The notes beneath the pieces are model-generated. The model did not search any database. It saw nothing but the letters and a program-made list of their open reading frames with translations, and was not told the origin of the DNA. Both the position numbers and the translations under genes were made by a program. A stretch of 64,000 bases of DNA from Lachnospiraceae bacterium (lineage in GTDB: Bacteria; Bacillota; Clostridia; Lachnospirales; Lachnospiraceae): the NCBI GenBank assembly GCA_910574865.1, contig CAJTDN010000006.1, positions 272,264 to 336,263 on the forward strand, written 5' to 3'. Of the stretch, positions 50,458-60,800 are shown piece after piece (the first letter of the stretch is position 1; each line of letters opens with the position of its first letter).

Positions 50458-50880
50458 TTACTTAAGCCCGACTTGTGCCAGTACGAATCCGACTACGCCG
50501 GAAACGACGAGCAATATGGCTTTTTCCACGATGCTTTCCCAGCGTTTTCCCGGTTTGGACTGTATCTCCTTTACGTCGGTTGACAACTGTTCCAGCGAGT
50601 CCACCCTATGCGTGAGCGGTGGCAGTTTTGACACGACTTCTTTGCTGTCCGCTTTCAGGTCGTTCAGGTTGTTAGTCAAATCGCCGAGCTTTTCGAGGAT
50701 GTTCTCGTACTGGACGCCCTGGATTCCCTCCTGCTTTTCCAAGTCCCCGAGGCGTTCGAAAATCCGCTCGTGGCTTGACGAGTTTTGCTTCCTTAAGTCA
50801 TTCAGGTCGTGCTCCAGTTCCTTCGCCTTTATCAGGCCGAGACAGTCCCTTTCGGCATTCAAAATACATTTTTCGTCCAT
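50458..50880 (-). CDS. XhlA-like coiled-coil membrane protein
   Basis: A 140-residue protein: a long coiled coil (ELEHDLNDLRKQNSSSHERI to VDSLEQLSTDVKEI) and one C-terminal membrane helix (AILLVVSGVVGFVLAQVGL). This is the layout of XhlA-type haemolysin/lysis proteins in Firmicutes prophages. Two Cys (CILNAERDCLG) occur at the N-terminus. ATG 50880 has AAAGGGGGTG upstream. Confidence 0.65.
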   Translation of the reverse strand: MDEKCILNAERDCLGLIKAKELEHDLNDLRKQNSSSHERIFERLGDLEKQEGIQGVQYENILEKLGDLTNNLNDLKADSKEVVSKLPPLTHRVDSLEQLSTDVKEIQSKPGKRWESIVEKAILLVVSGVVGFVLAQVGLK

Positions 50881-50978
50881 AGGTATCACCCCCTTTCTGA
50901 AACCGTCGCGTCATGTGTTATCTGTCGCGCCGTTACCTGATAACGGACCGTTATTGTAATAAATTACATTTCGATCGA

Positions 50979-52649
50979 TTATCGGATTGCAACCGAACTG
51001 TCGGGAAGGTTTTGCCTCGCGAGTTGTTCCTTTAATTTGCCTATTTGTTTGTTCATTTCGTCAAGATTCTTTTGCTGCATTTGTATTTTCTTCAGCATGT
51101 ACGGAATCAGGCCCACGTAGTTCAGCCCGGTCACTTCGTCGTCGTTGTAGTAAATCAGGTCCGGGAAATATTGTTTCACGTCATCCGCGATTAGCCCGGA
51201 TGAATGGTTCCCCGTGTCCTTATAATCGAATTCGACCGGTTCCAATTCTAAGATTTTATCCCCGTCTTCTTCGGAAACCGGAACGATGTTTTCTTTGAAT
51301 TTCCGGGCGGAGTATTGGAAGCAGGCCGCCGTATAAATAAGCGAGCCCACGACGCTCAACGCCCCGTCACCGGCGCAGTTTTTTGGTTGGAACTGGAAAT
51401 CTCGGTCCGATTTGAAAAACCACTGGCCGTCACCCGGAAAGCACCAGTTGGACGAATTGCCGAAGTATGTCGGCCCGGTAAACATGCCGCCGTTCCTGCT
51501 CATGAGTTGCCCGTTATTGTATAAGGAATTACCTAGATGGTTTAGAGAACATGTTCGATAGTACCCGTCGCCATTTTGGTAAATGACGTGGGCGATATTA
51601 CCGTTTTCCACCCCTTGGGAAGAGTGCAGATAATTGCAATTCAGATAACGGACATTTGTGTCCCCGTTGCCGTCCCGTGACATGATGGTCGAGCCTGACG
51701 CTGCGGATGCCGGGGCCATGTCACCACACCTGGCCGCGTTATAAACCCGGAGGTTCCCTTGCCTGACGGCCCTGATGCGGATATCGTTGTTTCCCAGGTC
51801 CTGCCAGGCGCAAATCCAATCGGCGGAACCCAGCTCTCCCGAATATTGGGCCTTGATTTTGTATGCCGCGCCGTCCGCGTCCTTTAAGAAACTGGAAAAT
51901 CCGCCACTCGAATAGAGCGTCCCGTTTTTGTCGATTGAAAAGTCACCGAGATATTTCCAAGGGCTGACCTGGTAGACATAAAATCGAAAACCGTTGTCAT
52001 CAAAGGAATCCACTTCCAGCCCGATGGAGCCGTCATGGCTTTGCAAAGTCAGGTTGCCGCCCTCGCCGTCCGTCCTAAGTGACGCCTTGTTGCCGCCAAA
52101 CACCTCGCCGGAACCGTCTTTTCCTGAGACAAGGATGCCCCTGCCGTTTGTCGCGTCCCACAAATAAAACCATCCGTTATCATTCGCCGTCCCTGCCCAG
52201 ACGGAACGGTTCTTGTCATTCCAGTAAATGTTTGGCGAATTGGCCATCGTGTTGTTCCCTAGATGTAAATGCCCGCTCATCGTGTCGCCGGTCTTTGAAA
52301 GCTTTTGCCCGATGGCGTTGGCTTGCGCTGTTGATACCGGCTTGTTGGCATCGGAAGTATTGTTCACGTTTCCGAGCCCGATGTTAGCGGGCGTGATGTT
52401 GACGTTTCCGGCTCGGTAGCTTGTTTCAACGTTACCTTTTACCCCGGTTACAGAACCATCTCTGAGTCCGTCCAATTTTATCTTGTCTTCCTTGGACATC
52501 AACCCGTTTTTCTCCGGCGTTGCGTTTGCATCTTTAAATACGTGCTTTTTTACTGCTTCAAAGGGAATCCTGACAGTAAGGGAGTCGTTTGCACCTAACA
52601 GCTTTATATTTTGTAAGTTTTCTTCTATTTCGTATTGGTTTATTTTCAT
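50979..52649 (-). CDS. Prophage tail fibre with S74 intramolecular chaperone
   Basis: A 556-residue receptor-binding or side fibre. Short N-terminal attachment MKINQYEIEENLQN; VKGNVETSYRAGNVNITPANIGLGNVNNT in the shaft, also seen in the BppU protein; beta-rich central domain; C-terminal Peptidase_S74 chaperone (~residues 445-556) with SARKFKENIVPV (Ser/Lys catalytic region), FDYKDTGNHSSGLIADDV and a terminal coiled coil (YMLKKIQMQQKNLDEMNKQ). The chaperone trimerises the fibre, then cuts itself off. First of three S74 genes in a row. Confidence 0.88.
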   Translation of the reverse strand: MKINQYEIEENLQNIKLLGANDSLTVRIPFEAVKKHVFKDANATPEKNGLMSKEDKIKLDGLRDGSVTGVKGNVETSYRAGNVNITPANIGLGNVNNTSDANKPVSTAQANAIGQKLSKTGDTMSGHLHLGNNTMANSPNIYWNDKNRSVWAGTANDNGWFYLWDATNGRGILVSGKDGSGEVFGGNKASLRTDGEGGNLTLQSHDGSIGLEVDSFDDNGFRFYVYQVSPWKYLGDFSIDKNGTLYSSGGFSSFLKDADGAAYKIKAQYSGELGSADWICAWQDLGNNDIRIRAVRQGNLRVYNAARCGDMAPASAASGSTIMSRDGNGDTNVRYLNCNYLHSSQGVENGNIAHVIYQNGDGYYRTCSLNHLGNSLYNNGQLMSRNGGMFTGPTYFGNSSNWCFPGDGQWFFKSDRDFQFQPKNCAGDGALSVVGSLIYTAACFQYSARKFKENIVPVSEEDGDKILELEPVEFDYKDTGNHSSGLIADDVKQYFPDLIYYNDDEVTGLNYVGLIPYMLKKIQMQQKNLDEMNKQIGKLKEQLARQNLPDSSVAIR

Positions 52650-52653
52650 TTCA

Positions 52654-53493
52654 TCACGCTCCCATCATTTTTGATTCTTGATTCGTGTGGCTCATGATTT
52701 TGAGCATTTCTTCGATTGCATCGAGCCGTTTGGACAGAGTTGCATTTTCTGACTTTAGTCCGTCAATTTCTTTTTGTTGCATTTGCACCATCTTGATTAG
52801 ATATGGTGTAAATTTGGCATAGTCTACGCTATCGGGAACCATTTCACCGTCAATTTCCTGATGCATCACGACTTCTGGGATAATTTCATCAGTAGGCTCC
52901 GCAAGAACGCCGGAATGTCCATATCGTTCGGATTCTATCCTTATATTCTCTTTATAATCGAATGTCACGACATTAACGGCCAGAATCTTTTTTGCCATTT
53001 CGTCTGTCATGTCGGATATGTTGTCCTTATATCGTTTCGATGACTGCGTGAAAAAACCACCAGCCGAGCAACCCGCCCAAGCCCATCCCTGATCCGGACC
53101 GTGTTGCATGAATACTTGTTCCCGACAAAATATTTTTACATATCGGATATCACGGGTATCAATACAGAGAGCGTCAGCCGCGTTGTGGAAACTTGAAGTA
53201 GCACCATTTTGACTAATGGCCAATGTGCCGGTAAATGTCCCGCCACCCCATGGTGAGCCGGAAGGTCCTTGTGGTTCAGTCGCGCCTTTTGCGCCGGTGT
53301 CGCCTTTCGGTCCCTGCGGCCCTCGTAATTCCTCCTTGTGCTGCGCGACGTAGGATTCTACCGCCGCGCCTGCTGTTTCATTTGTAAAGTTTTTCAATTC
53401 CGTTCCGCGCACGTTTTTGGTTTGATTTCCAAATGCCGTCGGGAACAAAGTTTCGTTTTCAATTGTCGACGTTTCATACTGGTCAATTCTCAT
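52654..53493 (-). CDS. Tail fibre paralogue with S74 domain, short collagen-like part
   Basis: A 279-residue protein. Residues 1-75 ([40 protein letters not shown]) are almost identical to the next gene. The collagen-like [15 protein letters not shown] run is brief and broken by TEPQG, then [13 protein letters not shown], a distinct beta domain, and the S74 chaperone SSKRYKDNISDMTDE with LIKMVQMQQKEIDGL. The start ATG overlaps the stop of a small ORF (ATGA). It appears to be a duplicated, domain-swapped copy with part of the collagen segment lost. Confidence 0.85.
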   Translation of the reverse strand: MRIDQYETSTIENETLFPTAFGNQTKNVRGTELKNFTNETAGAAVESYVAQHKEELRGPQGPKGDTGAKGATEPQGPSGSPWGGGTFTGTLAISQNGATSSFHNAADALCIDTRDIRYVKIFCREQVFMQHGPDQGWAWAGCSAGGFFTQSSKRYKDNISDMTDEMAKKILAVNVVTFDYKENIRIESERYGHSGVLAEPTDEIIPEVVMHQEIDGEMVPDSVDYAKFTPYLIKMVQMQQKEIDGLKSENATLSKRLDAIEEMLKIMSHTNQESKMMGA

Positions 53494-53567
53494 TTTGTTT
53501 TACCTCCGCTAATCTTGATGAGTGCTCTCGGAAACTCAAAGTTGTTGAACTTCTTCTCTGGTGTCAT
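53490..53567 (-). CDS. 25-residue ORF coupled at both ends
   Basis: Reads [20 protein letters not shown] then GGKTK and stop. Its ATG overlaps the stop of the 321-residue fibre gene (ATGA, 53564-53567) and its TGA overlaps the start of the 279-residue fibre gene (ATGA, 53490-53493). It may be a real small tail protein or a leader that re-initiates ribosomes; its last part contains the next gene's GGAGG site. Unrecognised. Confidence 0.4.
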   Translation of the reverse strand: MTPEKKFNNFEFPRALIKISGGKTK

Positions 53568-54529
53568 GCTTTGACGGCGTGCATGTCCGTGAGTTGTTCC
53601 CTCAAGTCGTTCAATTGTTCTTCCAGCGTGTCGATTTTGTCCTGCTGGATTTGCACCATCCTTATCAGGGACGGCACGAAACGCGAATAGTCCACGCTGT
53701 CAGGCACTTTTCCAAGTCCGTCAATCTCCCGGTACAACACGACTTCCGGCATGATTTCCACGACTTCCTCCGCGATTACGCCGGTGCGGTCATGCTGGTT
53801 TTCATCAACCATGTTGTCCTTGTAATCGTATGTGTCAACTTCCACATCCAGTATTTTCTTTGCACGTTCGTCGGTCATCGGTTTGATGTTTTCTTTGTAA
53901 CGACGAGATGACACGGTTGTAAAAGCGCCGGCACTTACGCCGGCCCAAGCACCGTTAGGATGCGTGCAGTCTATAGAATGCCCGTTAAGGCAAATCAGGC
54001 CAAGCCTTCCGATAGTGGTTCTTAAGCATGCGCCATACGAATCCGCGAATAAAGAACCTGCCATTGTATTTCCGTTAATGTATAAATCCATCCATCCATA
54101 TCCAGAATCCGGCCATAATAGTAGTCCGTTTTTAAGCCTTACGGTTCCGGTAAATGTCCCGCCACCCCACGGCGAGCCGGACGGCCCTTGCGGGCCGGTT
54201 GCCCCGGTCGCACCAGTATATCCCCTTGGTCCCTGCGGGCCGGTTGCCCCAGTCGCCCCGGTTGCTCCGCGTGGTCCGGTCGGGCCGGTATCGCCCTTAG
54301 GCCCTTGCGGGCCGGTCGCGCCTTTTGCGCCGGTATCACCTTTCGGCCCTTGCGGGCCTCGTAATTCTTCCTTATGCTGCGCGACGTAGGACTCTACCGC
54401 TGCATCTGCCGTTTTATTTGTTAAGTTTTTCAGGTCCGTGCCGCGCACGTTTTTGGTTTGGTTTCCAAATGCCGCCGGGAACAAAGTTTCGTTTTCAATT
54501 GTTGACGTTTCATATTGGTCAATTCTCAT
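53564..54529 (-). CDS. Tail fibre with collagen-like shaft and S74 chaperone
   Basis: A 321-residue protein. N-terminal attachment [20 protein letters not shown], then a collagen-like Gly-X-Y shaft (residues ~60-125, [20 protein letters not shown] and further triplets), [16 protein letters not shown], a small head, and a C-terminal S74 domain with [19 protein letters not shown] and [17 protein letters not shown]. The shaft should trimerise. Upstream GGAGGTAAAACAAA ribosome site is the same as that of its paralogue. Confidence 0.88.
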   Translation of the reverse strand: MRIDQYETSTIENETLFPAAFGNQTKNVRGTDLKNLTNKTADAAVESYVAQHKEELRGPQGPKGDTGAKGATGPQGPKGDTGPTGPRGATGATGATGPQGPRGYTGATGATGPQGPSGSPWGGGTFTGTVRLKNGLLLWPDSGYGWMDLYINGNTMAGSLFADSYGACLRTTIGRLGLICLNGHSIDCTHPNGAWAGVSAGAFTTVSSRRYKENIKPMTDERAKKILDVEVDTYDYKDNMVDENQHDRTGVIAEEVVEIMPEVVLYREIDGLGKVPDSVDYSRFVPSLIRMVQIQQDKIDTLEEQLNDLREQLTDMHAVKA

Positions 54530-54549
54530 TTTGTTTTACCTCCTTGATT

Positions 54550-55830
54550 TTAATGAGTCTTATTATTTATTGCCGATGCCGGCGCGGTTTCCGTGAACGG
54601 GTTCCATCCGCCGGTATCCCACAGTACGTGTTCCCAGACGGCCTCGAGGGCGTTCATTTTGTTTTGCAAGTCCGCGATGTTTTTGGTCACGTTCCCCAGT
54701 CCGATATTCCCCGCGGTAATGTTGACGTTCCCTCTTCGGTATGAGCTTTCCGCGCTTCCCTTGACCCCGGTCACCGGGCTTCCCGCCAGCACGTCCCAGA
54801 AGCCGTCCTCGGTGCGGTAGACGTTCGACCCTGCCGGAATGACGTTGCCCGCGCCTTCCTTGAAAGAAGCGGTCGTGGTAAACTGGTTGGAAATGTTGTA
54901 CATGTCGCCTTCTTTTGCGTTCGTGACAGAAGGCAGGTTGGCAAATGTTATCGTTCCCTTCGGGCGCAATGTCCCGGCGAAGGATTCCGCGATACTCTTG
55001 GCCTGCTCGTAATATTTCTTGGCGTTGTCGGTCGCGTCCCCTTCCCGCACCTCGTTGTTCGTGCCGATTGCGTAGCTTCTGCTCATGTCCGCGTGGCCGG
55101 ACGCCTCGCTTGCCTTATTGGCTGCGGCATCCGCGGAATTTGTGGCGTCGTTCGCGCTGTTTGCCGCGTCGGTTTCCGACGCTTTTGCCTTGCTTTCGGA
55201 GATTTTCGCGGCATTTGCGGAATTTGCGGACGCGGTCGCTTCCCGGGCGGCGGCCGTGGCAAAGTCTTGCGCGTTTGCCGCTTGTTCTGCGGCCTCCGTG
55301 GCGGAATTGGCCGCGTCTGTCGCCGAACCGGCCGCATTATCCTCTGATGCTTTCGCGTTGTCCGCATGTTTCTTTGACTCCTCAATAACATATTCGTAGT
55401 CTTTCGTGACCTTTTTGATGAGCTCGGTCAAGGCGTTGAATTCATCGCTTGCAATGATTGCGTCATCTCCGTAGACGGACGGCTCGACGTTTATGAAAAA
55501 GCTCATCGTGGCAAGCCGCTTCTCGGTTCCGCTCTGATAGATGTCGATTTGCGTGGCCGCCCTTCCCGGCGCGGCCAGCAACGTGTCGTCCAGTTCCAGT
55601 AAAATGGTTCCGTCGTCCTGGACCGTGACCGGGTCGAGCAGCGCCCGGCCGTCCGCCGTCATGGTGCGCGCGTTCGCGTAAACCGTGTCGTCCAGCGGGA
55701 CGAACGTCCCGTTATCCGTGCAGTGCACCACGACATATCTCGTTTCCTTGTCGTACTGCTTCGCGTTTATGGTCTTGTAACCCTTCTGATTAAAGTCGAT
55801 GGATAAGTTTTGTATTGTCTTGAAATTCAT
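54550..55830 (-). CDS. BppU-family baseplate upper protein
   Basis: A 426-residue baseplate protein. N-terminal BppU domain (residues ~1-125: LSIDFNQKGYKTINAKQYDK, DDTVYANARTMTADGRALL, ATQIDIYQSGTEKRLATMSF) attaches to the baseplate. An Ala/Ser/Asn-rich coiled-coil stretch (residues ~155-250) forms a stalk, then TFANLPSVTNAKEGDMYNIS and a fibre-anchoring end shared with the S74 fibre (VKGSAESSYRRGNVNITAGN). ATG 55830 has GAGGTGAT upstream. Confidence 0.85.
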   Translation of the reverse strand: MNFKTIQNLSIDFNQKGYKTINAKQYDKETRYVVVHCTDNGTFVPLDDTVYANARTMTADGRALLDPVTVQDDGTILLELDDTLLAAPGRAATQIDIYQSGTEKRLATMSFFINVEPSVYGDDAIIASDEFNALTELIKKVTKDYEYVIEESKKHADNAKASEDNAAGSATDAANSATEAAEQAANAQDFATAAAREATASANSANAAKISESKAKASETDAANSANDATNSADAAANKASEASGHADMSRSYAIGTNNEVREGDATDNAKKYYEQAKSIAESFAGTLRPKGTITFANLPSVTNAKEGDMYNISNQFTTTASFKEGAGNVIPAGSNVYRTEDGFWDVLAGSPVTGVKGSAESSYRRGNVNITAGNIGLGNVTKNIADLQNKMNALEAVWEHVLWDTGGWNPFTETAPASAINNKTH

Positions 55831-55880
55831 GATATCACCTCATATTTTCATAAAAGTTGTAGTATTTTATTGTTACAGTT

Positions 55881-55964
55881 CGGCCAGGGATGCGCACAAG
55901 CACGAAAAGAAACATGTCGCTAAGGCGACCGCGCTTGGCGCGAGAGTTTCGCAAGCGAAACTCT
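55881..55964. repeat. GTTAC-family piece and strong hairpin inside the prophage
   Basis: GTTACAGTTCGGCC near 55874-55887 and GGATGCGCACAAG echo the dispersed family. AGAGTTTCGC (55943-55952) pairs perfectly with GCGAAACTCT (55955-55964) around AA. It lies between the BppU gene and the DUF859 gene, where it could end or attenuate the leftward transcript. Confidence 0.5.
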
Positions 55965-55970
55965 TTGTCT

Positions 55971-57854
55971 TTATGCCGTCCGTTTCCACATGTGGCAGGT
56001 AATGTACGGCTGCAGGTTGCCATGCGCTTTCGTCCCGCCTCCTGGAAGCCCGCAGGAAGCATTCGTTATGGTTTCGGTCTTGCCGGACACGTCATGCCCC
56101 TCGACGAGCGTGGTGTTGCCGATTTCCTGGTTCCACTGCAATGCCCAGAACGTGTGCGCGTGGGGCGGTATTTCCTCCGTGGTCAGCGTGACCGTGTTCT
56201 GCCCGCCCGTCTTTTCCACGGTGTTAAAGTTTCCGTCACCCGCGTCTACGCCGACCGGCACCCGCCCGGAGCCCCAGGCCGTCCACGTCCCGCCGAGGAG
56301 GCTTCCCGGGTTCGTCCCGCTCACGTTCATGTAAATCGAGCCGACCGGGTAGGCGTTTGTCAAAACCCATGACCGTATCCAACCTTTTACGAGACTTTCG
56401 ATATCCCGCAGGTTAATATTGTTTCCCTTGCTTCCCACGTCGGTCATCACGAGGCTTTTTGCAAACTTCGCGTCCATGGCGACCTCCAGGGAGTCCGTCT
56501 CCGCGATTTTCCCGATGCCGAGGCCCTTTCCCCCGGCCCGGAAGTCAAGCAACACCTCCGCGGTCGGGACGGTGGCCTCGTAGGTCGTTGAACGCCCGAG
56601 CCTGTCCGTCACGGTGAGCCGGAAGTCATAGCTGGATTCCTCGGTAAATATTGTGGTCAGCGTGGTGCTCGCGTCATTCGTGAGGCTGCCGTAAGTCGTC
56701 CAGCCGTTTCCTGTCGATTGCTTGTAAGACAACGTGGCCGTGGCACTGTTTTTCCCCTTGACGCTCGCGAACACCCAGACGGCATGGACGGTGACCCGCG
56801 AATTGTCGGCGGGGTTTCTTTGGGCGGTAAATGCCGAAATGTACGGGTTGTGGTATGGAACGACTTCAACATTGGCGGTACTTCGGACTTGCGAGGTTCT
56901 TCCCCGGCTGTCCGTCGCGCATATGTGAAATATCTTGTTTTCGCCGATGGTAAACGCCTCCCCGGTGAAGGAAAGCGAACCGTCGGATTGTGCCGCGTGG
57001 TACACGCCGTCAACGGAGTAGGAGCGGATGGCGGAGCCGCGCGCGCCGCTGGCCGAGGCGGTAATGATTGGTCTGGAAAATCCTACCACGCACAATCCCC
57101 ATCCGGCGACCACGCCGCTCGCGCCGTTGTCAATGGTGACGTTCGCGGCGGTCATGGCCGGGACTATTGTTTCAGGAACCTTGCAGGTAAACATGCAGGT
57201 GTTCGTGCCGATTTTCGTGGTACCGTTGTAGGTGTCGAGGCTGATTGTGCCGATGCCGGAGGTGGCGTTTGGCACTTGCGTGGCCAAATCCAGGGGAATC
57301 GTCCACGAAACGCCGTCCGTCACGTTTTCCCCGATCGTGCCGCTCATGTTGCCGAACGTGTAGCGGACGGAATGGGTGAACGCTCCGCTGTTCCGGTTCG
57401 TGTGGATGGTGGCGGTTTTCCCCATCGTCCCGCTGCCCGATGGATGTCCTTGCTCGTCGACGAACGTGGGCTTGGAAGCCCGGGCGATATCGTTCAGGCG
57501 AAAGTCGGAGGAGCCCCGCAAGTTCACGGAACTTACGTAGACCGCCGTCTCCAGTGTGATGTTAAAGCCGGCCGTGCCGTCCGGCGCGTGGTTTACCACG
57601 ACGGAGCCGCTGGCGATGTTGCCCGCGTAGCGTTTTACGAAATCGGTCTTGTTCACGACGAGGTTTCCCGCCACGTACACGCGCAAATCCCGCTCCGCGT
57701 ACCATCCCGCGCCCCCGTATGCCTTCCCGCCTGCGCACGAGAGCGTCCAGTGGATCGTGGAACTGTTGTTGCCCACGGACTGGTCGGCCGTCCAGTCGAC
57801 GGTGTAATATCTTGTTTCATAATCATTTGTATGAACGGATCCGTTCAAAGCCAT
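55971..57854 (-). CDS. DUF859 phage minor structural protein with collar-like end
   Basis: A 627-residue tail protein. The N-terminal and middle parts are repeated beta domains of DUF859 proteins (YYTVDWTADQSVGNNSSTIHWTLSC, YAGNIASGSVVVNHAPDGTA). The C-terminal ~110 residues resemble the phage tail collar/baseplate domain: GTWTAWGSGRVPVGVDAGDG, IPPHAHTFWAL and HGNLQPYITCHMWKRTA, with a His-x-His pair that may bind iron as in phage fibre tips. ATG 57854 follows AAAGGATGAT. Probably a distal tail/host-recognition component. Confidence 0.8.
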   Translation of the reverse strand: MALNGSVHTNDYETRYYTVDWTADQSVGNNSSTIHWTLSCAGGKAYGGAGWYAERDLRVYVAGNLVVNKTDFVKRYAGNIASGSVVVNHAPDGTAGFNITLETAVYVSSVNLRGSSDFRLNDIARASKPTFVDEQGHPSGSGTMGKTATIHTNRNSGAFTHSVRYTFGNMSGTIGENVTDGVSWTIPLDLATQVPNATSGIGTISLDTYNGTTKIGTNTCMFTCKVPETIVPAMTAANVTIDNGASGVVAGWGLCVVGFSRPIITASASGARGSAIRSYSVDGVYHAAQSDGSLSFTGEAFTIGENKIFHICATDSRGRTSQVRSTANVEVVPYHNPYISAFTAQRNPADNSRVTVHAVWVFASVKGKNSATATLSYKQSTGNGWTTYGSLTNDASTTLTTIFTEESSYDFRLTVTDRLGRSTTYEATVPTAEVLLDFRAGGKGLGIGKIAETDSLEVAMDAKFAKSLVMTDVGSKGNNINLRDIESLVKGWIRSWVLTNAYPVGSIYMNVSGTNPGSLLGGTWTAWGSGRVPVGVDAGDGNFNTVEKTGGQNTVTLTTEEIPPHAHTFWALQWNQEIGNTTLVEGHDVSGKTETITNASCGLPGGGTKAHGNLQPYITCHMWKRTA

Positions 57855-57898
57855 AAAATATCATCCTTTCTTATTTTTTTGTTAGTTCAGCCGCGCCG

Positions 57899-60800
57899 TT
57901 ATCCCTTCCACGTCAATGACACGCCCCCGCTCTGCCTCGGGCAGAGGAAGAACTTGCCGAGCTTCAGCGCGTCGTTGATCACGGCGGAATTGATATAAAG
58001 CTGCTCGTTATTGATATACGAGACCGTGGTCTCGCCTTGTTTGAAAGCCATCCTGCGGTTGTCGATGACCGTCTTGAAAGGGGAGCCTTTCGCCCCCAGC
58101 GTCAGCCCGTCTGCGTCATAGTTCATATACTGACCCTGGTCGGCCTTGTAATTGTCCAGCTGCTCCTTGACAGTTTCCATGACGCTCGTGTATTTCTGAT
58201 CAACCGTGCCGTAAATCTTCTGTGACTCGTTCGTCACGACGGTGCTGATTCTCGTGTCGAACTTGCTCATGTCGCACAATTCCTGCAAGGTCTCGGCGGC
58301 GTTGTCCAGCCCCGAGCGGATGTGCACCGTGCCGGTCATGACGAGGTTTCCGTCGCCGTCAATGTACAGCATCGGCTCGACATGCTCCCGGCCGTTTTCG
58401 TCCACCGTCTTCCGGCGCAATGTCACGGCCGCGTTGTTCACGCCTTCCTTCGTCGCGTCGGTGGTGATGACGAGGCCGTTTCGGTCCAGGACGATGGAAT
58501 TGTCCGTGCTGTACACGCCGACTTTCTCCGACAAAATCAGGTTCCCGACCAGCGTGTCGGCAATCACGCCGTAATCCTCCTTCATCTGCCCGCTTTCCGG
58601 GTCATAATAGGTGAAGTCGCCGATGCCCACTTTCGCCGTTTTCCAGTTATCATCGGTCGCATAAATTCCGCGGTTGATGAATTTCAATTGTTTGTCATTA
58701 TAATCGTCGGTGACCGGCTGGTACTCGCGGAGCAAAACGCCGTGGGAATCCCAGGTGATGTTCTGGTTGTCGGCATTGTCCACGATTTTCATCTTGGTCA
58801 GGGCGAGTCCGTTTTCCACCCAGTTTTCCAGCCTGTCCTTGGCATCTTTTCCGTTGGAGGCCTGCTTGCTGACATAGTTGTAGGACGTGGCCATCGACTG
58901 TGCCGCCGATAAAATGTCTCCCATGTCGGACGTTCCATCCATCCCCTTTGTCACGTCGGAAAATTCGATTTGTATTTTGTTCAAATCCGAAAAATTGATT
59001 CCATAACTAATCAGACGCAGACGATATACGGTTTCATCCGCGCGGACCCTGATCCAGTTTCCCAGTTCGAATTTGTTGAGCAATGGTTCAAACGCCGGAA
59101 TCAGTAAGACGTTGTTCAAATCGGTCGATATGGAATGCTTTCGTTCGCCTGATTTATACAATTCTTTTTTGGCGGTTTCCAAAAACTCCTTCGCCCGCTC
59201 GAACAATTCCTTGTTATTCAGCCCGTCCGAAATATAATTTTGATTGCTGTACGTGTCTTCCCGGCGGTAAGAGCAAAAAATGTTGTAGAGCTCTTCTCCC
59301 AAGTTGTTTTCGAGATTCAGCTTGGATTGGATTTCGTTCTTTTTCGCCTCCTGTTCGTTATAAATGTCCCGCAACTGTTTGATGGTCGCCTGCCGTTTGT
59401 CTATTTCGGCCTGGCATGCCTGCAACCGCTCATAATAGGGCAGATACAGGTCAGAGTAAAGGCTCGCGCTCTCGTTCGCCTGGTCCGCCCCGACCATGAT
59501 TTCTAGAACGCTCTGGATCGCGTCATAAAACGATTGCAGACGGTTCAGGCCATATTTCTCCAAAGCTTTCTTAAACTCGTTTAGTTTTGCGGCTTTAAAC
59601 GCTTCTGCTTCTTCGGCATCCATGGATTTGTCCGGCATTTCAATTTTAAGAACGTCAAACACGGAAACGTCGTCATCATCTTTTGATGCAATTAACATCT
59701 CGATTTTCTGTCTGAGGAAGCTTTCATAATTGTCATGGACGGTCACGGTGAGGTTGCCTGATGTCGCCACGTCTTTTTCGTCGGAACGATTCGTCACCTT
59801 GAAAGTTCCCGTCCATGTGCCGTAATGATATCCGTCGGAATTTTTACCGGCATACTGAAAATGGCCGTTGCCCACTTCCAGCTTCACGTATCCGGTCTTT
59901 ACGTATACCTTCGCGTAGTTTTTCAACGCGCCTTCCACCGTGGCGGCGGACGTGGAAGCGTTGAGGGCGGAAAGCCCGAGCGGGCTAAGGGGCGCGTTGG
60001 TTAATTTTGCAGCCTCCGTCGCGGCCGTCACTTCGTCGTGTCCGGCATTCGGCATCATGGAAGAAGTGTGGTAGAGTATTTTGTCGATGGAATCATATAA
60101 CTTCTCCAATACAATCTGGTATTCTTCCGTGCAGGAATCATAAAGCGTCTGGTATTCGTCAATCTTTTGGGAAAGCTCTTTTGGCATGTCGTCCTTGTCT
60201 TCTTTTGAAAAATACCAGATGTTCCCGCCGCCGTTCTGGATCAGGGAGCGGACCGTCGCCGTCATCAGCTCGTCCCCGGCTTCCAGCCGGAAACAGTTTT
60301 TCACGCCGCTTACGTCCGTCTCGAAAGTCACGTTGTCCGTCAAGTGTTCCTTGTCCACGTAAATCGTGGTGTCCTCGCCGAAATAAGCGAGATCCGTCTG
60401 ACGGCATTTGGGGCACACGTCCCCGTATTCCCCGCGATATCCGCAATGCAGGCAGTTCGTGTATAAGTCATGGACGGAAATGCCGCGGCTTATGCTGTCA
60501 AACTGGAACAGGCAGTTAAACTGTTCGGCACATTCCCCCGTCAAAAAATCATAGATGGAAGTTCCATTTATGCTGAAAGAACGCTGCAGGTTTGCAAGGG
60601 ACGAGTCCACGTGCCTGATGTGGTAATTGGGCAGTTTCCCCAGTACCCTGTGCAGAAGGGAGCCGTCCGGGTTGTCCGGGTCGTAAAACTTCGTGACGAC
60701 ATAATCGCTTCTGGAAATGTCGCTTTCGTTGTTGATTTCCACGTTGTACAGCATCGTCTGCCCAAGCTCCGCCTCGCAAAGGGAGGTGCCGGTGACGGAC

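Noticed and set aside
56718..57998. 426-codon plus-strand frame in the prophage
   Set aside because: Antisense to the DUF859 and tal genes; Gly/Arg/Val-rich shadow.
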